From contig JALLPB010000920.1 of NCBI GenBank assembly GCA_036939975.1, positions 1 to 12,176 on the forward strand: a stretch of 12,176 nt of DNA. The letters run 5' to 3'. This DNA is from Cyclostephanos tholiformis (taxonomy: Eukaryota > Bacillariophyta > Thalassiosirophyceae > Thalassiosirales > Thalassiosiraceae). This document shows, one piece after another, positions 8,085 to 12,176 of this stretch. A model generated the notes under the pieces. The model was not told the DNA's origin. It ran no database searches and saw only the letters and a list, made by a program, of their open reading frames with translations. The position numbers and the translations under genes were made by a program. Positions within the stretch are counted from its first letter, which is position 1, and each line of letters starts with the position of its first letter.

Positions 8085-8304
8085 GGAATGCTCAGATGAG
8101 TTGATGACCAGCAGGGAAAAATAGACAGTTGTGGTGACGTGACAATCCACCATACCGAGGTTGGTTGAAATTGAATTTTAAAAAAATGAGAAGCATAATC
8201 TGGTAAGAGGAAGGGAGTAGTTCTTCATTTTTTTTGAAACCTCTCACCATTCACGGCAACTCGATAATTTGAACAACAAGATGAACGAAAGAGCTCACCA
8301 AGAT
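8085..8304. other. AT-rich spacer, nothing recognised
   Basis: There is no open frame of interest on either strand. It contains short A and T runs (about 8180 and 8228) and separates the hypothetical region from the tandem-repeat pseudogene. Confidence 0.5.
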
Positions 8305-8872
8305 CATCAAGTTTATTTCAATGTGCTATTCTAGCCAATTTAATGGCGCCAAACCACGCCGTTCAGTTTGGAAACTGTCAACACCAACCTTTCAGAGTGC
8401 CTTTTTAAGGAAGTTGTCAAATTCCTCAAGTCAATTTAAACATGCCTATCTATGGCAGCCAGTTTGGACATGGCAAAGGTTGACCTTTCAACGTGCATTA
8501 CTACATTGGTAGCCAAGATCATCAAGTCTATTTTAATGTGCCAATCAATTGCGGCTAAAGCATTCGTCAAGCTCCACAAGCCAATTTTTGTGTGCCAACC
8601 TACGGCAAAAGCATCCCCGTCAAGCTCCACAAGTCGATTTATACGTGCCAATCTACGACGGTCAGTTTGGACATCGTGACGGTCAACCATTCAATGTACC
8701 TATCCACAGATGCCATCAATCTCCTCAAGTCAATTTAATCACGTCAATGTATGGCGGCCAGTTTTTACCTCATGAACACCAACAAACACATCAAGTCAAT
8801 TTGAACGTGCCATCCTTTGGCGGCCCGATTGGACATCATCAATGCCAACCTTACAATATGCCTTATCATGGA
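8305..8872 (+). repeat. Degenerate coding tandem repeat, 96-nt full unit
   Basis: Unit starts, marked by C(A/C)(T/A)CAAGT-like motifs, fall at 8305, 8424, 8520, 8574, 8627, 8723 and 8789. The spacings are 119, 96, 54, 53, 96 and 66 nt. Two units keep the full 96 nt (32 codons). The 54- and 66-nt units are in-frame internal deletions; 53 and 119 are frame-breaking. The pattern shows a protein-coding repeat array that evolved by in-frame change before decay. Confidence 0.7.
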
Positions 8873-9166
8873 AAACGGAGTGGAAGGCAGGTAAGGGAAA
8901 GAAATAGAAAAGAGAGGTTTGAATCACGTCATGAGAATGTACAATATTGTGATGGTCCTGGGGGATGGGACAAAGGAAGAGGTGGCCAAGGCGGTGATCA
9001 TGACCACCGTCGTCACAGTCATAGTCCACCTTTGGATAGGAGACGCAGTCGGTTATATGATCGAGAGGAGTCACAGCCCTCACAGTCGAAGCATAGGTTT
9101 TGGTCTTTGCAATCGTTCTCATTGGAACCTTTCCTAATTTCCTCACTTATTTCCCAACACATCTAG
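8305..9166 (+). pseudogene. Decayed repeat-protein gene: 32-residue repeats running into an Arg/Ser-rich tail
   Basis: Seven degenerate units are visible. The best ones read PQVDLYVPIYDGQFGHRDGQ then PFNVPIHR, and HQVNLNVPSFGGPIGHHQ then QPYNMP. In the repeat frame the left part carries TAA (8408), TGA (8481) and TAA (8556) stops, and a one-base loss in unit 4 shifts the frame. From about 8609 the frame is open to TAG at 9164-9166. After the repeats come a basic stretch (KRSGRQVRERNRKERFESRH), a Gly/Trp/Asp segment and an Arg/Ser/His-rich section (RRHSHSPPLDRRRSRLYD), loosely like an RS domain. There is no ATG in the repeat frame at the left end. I infer a dead or dying gene; a live gene with unseen introns is less likely. 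No family recognised. Confidence 0.5.
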
Positions 9167-9392
9167 CGTGAAAGGTACTGCTGCAGTAATCAGGATGGCA
9201 TTGGTGGAAAGTAAGTCCATACAAAAGAAGCTCATAGGAAGGAGAGGGAGGAGTTGGAGTTGGAGGTGGGGTTGAATGCCGATGGGTGATGGGCTGCAGA
9301 AAACTTTCATATGCCCATCATTCATTTTGTCCCCCCCCTCCCTCTTCATGTCTTACCAGCACACACCCAACCAGTCCGGATTGACTGACTGA
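9167..9392. other. Purine-rich spacer after the repeat pseudogene
   Basis: The stretch includes a GGAGTT/GGAGGTGGGG-type purine tract (about 9238-9272) and a C-rich tract near 9332-9345. A weak intron could be drawn from AG|GTTTTG near 9096 to CATCTAG at 9166, extending the Arg/Ser-rich frame by about 36 codons to a TGA near 9274. I do not adopt it. Confidence 0.3.
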
Positions 9393-9773
9393 ATGCTTCA
9401 TCAAGTCATCGGGGTGTGGACAGATGATTCGGCATCAAGGTCTGGTAGTGGAACCACAGATGATGCCTCTGAGACTAGTCCTCCTGCCACAGAGGGGTGT
9501 GACAAGGATGAAGTTGACTATGCCATAGATGGCGGACCCATTCATCCTTTGCAGGAAAACACTGATCCTGGGGATTAGTTGAATGTGTCGGAGCTGGATC
9601 CGAGCATGTTTGAGATGAGCCCAATTGAAGACACGTACTTCAAAGACCATGGCAACAAGTTTGACCTCGACCGTAAAATCTCTGGAGAGCTTAATAGGGG
9701 AGACATGGAGAAAGAGCTCTCTGTCATGAAGGAAGCAGTCACAAAGAAAGCAAAAAAAGTATGCAAAGATTAA
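9393..9773 (+). pseudogene. Open-frame remnant with one in-frame TAG
   Basis: An ATG at 9393, directly after an in-frame TGA, opens a frame running to 9773 with a single interruption, TAG at 9576-9578. The first part is acidic and Ser/Thr-rich (DDSASRSGSGTTDDASE). The part after the stop is a charged, helical segment (DHGNKFDLDRKISGELNRGD) ending in a Lys-rich stretch. AG at 9577-9578 could instead be a splice acceptor, and TTTGCAG at about 9554 another, so an exon structure is possible. No family recognised. The surroundings of broken frames favour a pseudogene. Confidence 0.35.
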
Positions 9774-9822
9774 ATTGATTCCGGATTTAGACTTATTGTA
9801 CATGTGAGTGACCATGTCATGA

Positions 9823-10224
9823 TTGAAATACCTCTGTCCATTGTATGCTAATACAGTCTCCATAAAAAAGTGGAAGACTGTGAAAATCTATCTCGAAAAA
9901 AAAACAACTTTAACTGAAGAAGTGAAGATAACTAAAGAAGCTGAAGAATTCATTATCAGTGTTTGCAAAATTCGTCCACCACTATCAAAAGAATGGGTGG
10001 TTTCAGAACTAGAACTGAGAGGTTTTTGCAAAATCTCATGTGAAACCTTGGTGGCAAAAGTTTCTTCTTCCAAACCCACTGCAGTTGTTGGAGACAATAC
10101 CGTCAATTCTGAACCTTGCCTTATGAGTCATGAGAAATCTGAAAAGGAGCTACTTGTCAAGTGTCGAGGCGAATATTGCACCGAACAATTCCAGACTTCA
10201 ACAATTGGGTTTGATAACTGGTGA
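9823..10224 (+). pseudogene. AT-rich open-frame remnant, unknown family
   Basis: The frame is open for about 133 codons but starts at TTG, not ATG. It contains a Lys/Glu-rich helical piece (TEEVKITKEAEEFIISVCKI) followed by KEWVVSELELRGFCKISC. It ends at TGA 10222-10224. It lies in a different frame from the remnant at 9393-9773 and may be part of the same decayed gene. No domain recognised. Confidence 0.3.
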
Positions 10225-10988
10225 TTACGATGAACATAGAGTGGCAAAGAAAAAAAAGAAAACACAAACTGGAGAGAGGGTGAAGGTGATGGCATAACCG
10301 CCAAGGAGGTCAAGTCGGTCGAGTGCAAATTCAGTTGATGATAATACAGGCTGGAATATTGATGATGAGAAGTTTTTAACGGATTGGTCATTGAAGGTGG
10401 AGGAAGTATCGGAAATGATCACACATTTCTTAAGAGTGAATTTAGAGGTGATACGGAAAAACTTGGGAAATCGGAAAATGCTTGTTATTTAAAGTATAGG
10501 AGGATTCGAGCCAATGAAGGTGGTTTTTCAAAATTGACTATGAATCTACTCACCTTTTCCACAAAAATCAAGATATTCACTCAGAGCTTCTCATGCAAAA
10601 TTTTTTAAAGCCAGATGGTAAATAAATGATGTAACTATAATTATTTTCATATTACGAAAGCAACAAACTCATTTCCCTATTGTTATTGGAAGAAACATTT
10701 GCATCTTTTGATGAAGCAATTGATCATAATCAATATGCATTTCATATTTATCAGATTCCACCGGATAAAATGTTAGATGAGTGAATACATTTCAGACATG
10801 AAGTTGAGCAATAAGTATACCAAGCTCTTGGACAACTACGACGGTACAAAAGTTCATTTTCCTCCATAACTACAACCCAAGCCAAGGAGGGATTCCAAAT
10901 CCACATATCAAGGATCCATTCACTTTATCATTCCTGAAGCAAACTTATGATCACATTTATGTGTGCACAGACCTACTCAACACGATGA
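10225..10988 (+). other. AT-rich sequence with scattered short protein-like fragments
   Basis: No continuous gene is visible. Short open pieces in changing frames look protein-like, for example EEVSEMITHFLRVNLEVIRK around 10400-10460 and FASFDEAIDHNQYAFHIYQ ending at TGA 10782-10784. The frame switches and stops suggest degraded coding sequence, or exons of an unrecognised intron-rich gene. I can assign no function. Confidence 0.3.
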
Positions 10989-11240
10989 GAAATTACCAAA
11001 CAGCTTACAATAGGTATATGGTATGGGCAAGAGGGATACTTCTCTGCACAGTGTTATTTGTACCTAATTCATCCAGATGAAATTCGTCACTCTTGCTTTG
11101 TTGAACTGCAAACTTGTGGTCAACAGTTGATTGGAAAATCACATCTTCCGGTTAAGTTCATGGGATGTTACAAAATTATTTGGAATGGTAATGGATATGA
11201 CAATGCTGATTATATTTATATGATGATTCAATCTAAATAA
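10989..11240 (+). pseudogene. 83-codon open-frame remnant with protein-like composition
   Basis: The frame is open from just after TGA 10986-10988 to TAA 11238-11240. It reads with balanced amino-acid composition, including aromatic and Cys residues (EGYFSAQCYLYLIHPDEI, then VKFMGCYKIIWNGNGYDN). There is no ATG at the left end, so it would be an exon or the 3' fragment of a broken gene. AATAAA overlaps the stop region (11236-11241). No family recognised. Confidence 0.3.
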
Positions 11241-11546
11241 AAGCTTTTGTATTCCCACTGCCCCCGAAAGACTGCTGCCGCATCATTGGTATCCCAAGAC
11301 GTGCACACAAAACCGGCATTGATCACGAGTTCCGTCACCAATGTCCACACAAAAATCGGGGTGGGGAAGGAGGACGTCATGATCGATGCCGAGGGGACAA
11401 GGACACTAGGACGTGACACCGGAACGACCAGGCCACGTTGACGGCAACAGCAATCGAAGATGGTAATGATGGTGGTGGTGGTAGTGGTGCAAGCGGGTGA
11501 TCAAGGTGCAGTGGGCGGTGTGTCTTGCTAGCACAAGTAGGGCCCA
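11241..11546. other. Spacer with a GGT-rich microsatellite
   Basis: Short open frames exist on both strands (for example plus 11247-11441) but none has convincing protein character. A GATGGTGGTGGTGGTAGTGG tract lies near 11469-11488. GGGCCCATTG at about 11540 sits upstream of the transposase-like frame and could be near an element end, but I cannot confirm a terminal repeat. Confidence 0.3.
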
Positions 11547-12176
11547 TTGCGAGTGTCTCATTTTTATTGTTGCCCTTATTTTGTGTTTGTGATACACAAA
11601 TTTGCGGTGCCAAAACTAATTTTGGACCAATGCACAAACAGCACTAGTGATTCATCAGAAAGAGAGCTCAGCACCATTTCCACCATAATCGGACCATGCA
11701 CTTCTTGCATTGCCTTGCCGTCATCTATCTTGCCTATCAGCACCTACAGAAAAAAGAGAAGGGTCATCAGGAGAAAGCACTCACGCTATCAGAAAGACTT
11801 TTTCCTCAGTCTTTCTATCAAGGAGCGCTGTCAAAGATATCGAAAAATTCTGTGATGTGCCCTGATCTCGCTGAGGCTATCTCCATGGCAGAAATTGCTT
11901 TCGTCACAAAATGATCAAGCTTATATAACAATGATGGGCTTTGACTGCGAGTCATTCAGAAAGATTCTTGAGAAATTTAGTCCAATGTTTTCCAGTCACA
12001 CACCCTTTGACAAGTCAGGGATGATTGTTGAGTTTGAGTATATCACGGGGCGAAAGAGAGAGGTTCAGCCCAAGGACTGCCTTGGGCTTGTGTTAGTATG
12101 AACTTGCACCAGAGGATTGTTGAATGTGTTGCAACTTGTTTTTGGCCTCACCTATACTAATCTTTCAGTTTATTTG
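11547..12176 (+). mobile_element. Partial, stop-containing PIF/Harbinger-like transposase (DDE_Tnp_4 class)
   Basis: One plus-strand frame covers the region. Its conserved core reads SSQNDQAYITMMGFDCESFR then KILEKFSPMF and, later, KDCLGLVLV-stop-TCTRGLLNVLQLVFGLT. This matches the N-terminal portion of Harbinger-type transposases (SGNDQALI..G.D...F..LL..F then a GxLGLxLxW.RTRG segment and FGLT). TGA codons interrupt it at 11853-11855 and 12099-12101; the second stands where family members usually have Trp. A second open frame (11696-11914, MHFLHCLAVIYLAYQHLQKK) overlaps the N-terminal part and may be the true earlier frame, implying a frameshift. The catalytic DDE residues would lie beyond the window. 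The copy appears inactive. Confidence 0.7.

Noticed and set aside
8305..8872. CRISPR-like array
   Set aside because: The repeats are degenerate, lack separate unique spacers and encode a recurring peptide in one frame.
8796..9146. Minus-strand frame of 116 codons
   Set aside because: It lies opposite the Arg/Ser-rich open frame and shows no recognisable domain.
9143..9349. Minus-strand ATG frame of 68 codons
   Set aside because: It is Leu/Pro-rich, mirrors a purine-rich tract and has no further support.
11228..11419. Minus-strand short frame with a hydrophobic stretch
   Set aside because: It starts at GTG (first ATG gives only 50 residues), has no family match I recognise and sits in degraded DNA.
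8400..12101. Alternative genetic code reading TAA, TAG or TGA as sense
   Set aside because: All three stops interrupt frames here, while both surface-protein genes use normal stops. Decay is simpler.

Overview
The window looks like nuclear DNA of a stramenopile, most likely a diatom. It holds short GT-AG introns (68-166 nt), AATAAA-type polyadenylation signals, Ser/Thr/Pro-rich surface proteins, a cytoplasmic tail with a 'GDW' repeat of the kind I associate with diatom proteomes, and a PIF/Harbinger-type transposase piece. There are no bacterial operons, Shine-Dalgarno sites, CRISPR arrays, tRNA or rRNA. The taxonomic call is an inference from gene style, not from a marker gene.

Left half (1-4500): an upstream region of about 960 bp is followed by one large five-exon plus-strand gene (965-4434). 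Its conceptual product is 1044 residues: signal peptide, an EF-hand and Cys-rich ectodomain, a Ser/Thr/Pro mucin-like stalk, one transmembrane helix, and a long cytoplasmic tail carrying two A-B pairs of GDW repeats plus a degenerate fifth unit. All four introns join in frame with consensus sites. One exon is a 51-nt phase-0 microexon.

Centre (4500-7000): a convergent two-exon minus-strand gene (6974 down to 4916) encodes a single-pass protein of about 630 residues. It has a very acidic N-terminus with Asp homopolymers, one transmembrane helix, an extracytoplasmic FAS1 (fasciclin) domain and an acidic tail. The 480 bp between the two genes holds poly(A) signals and a small ambiguous island with splice-like signals on both strands. 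Both genes encode predicted cell-surface single-pass proteins, so adhesion or cell-wall/surface sensing is a reasonable but unproven theme.

Right half (7000-12176): a decaying, accessory-looking stretch. It contains (i) a hypothetical plus-strand coding region split by an 11-G tract; (ii) a degenerate coding tandem repeat with a 96-nt (32-codon) full-length unit, broken by stops and a frameshift, running into an Arg/Ser-rich tail; (iii) several AT-rich open-frame remnants with isolated stops; (iv) a partial, stop-containing Harbinger-like transposase reaching the right edge. I assign no confident function to (i)-(iii).
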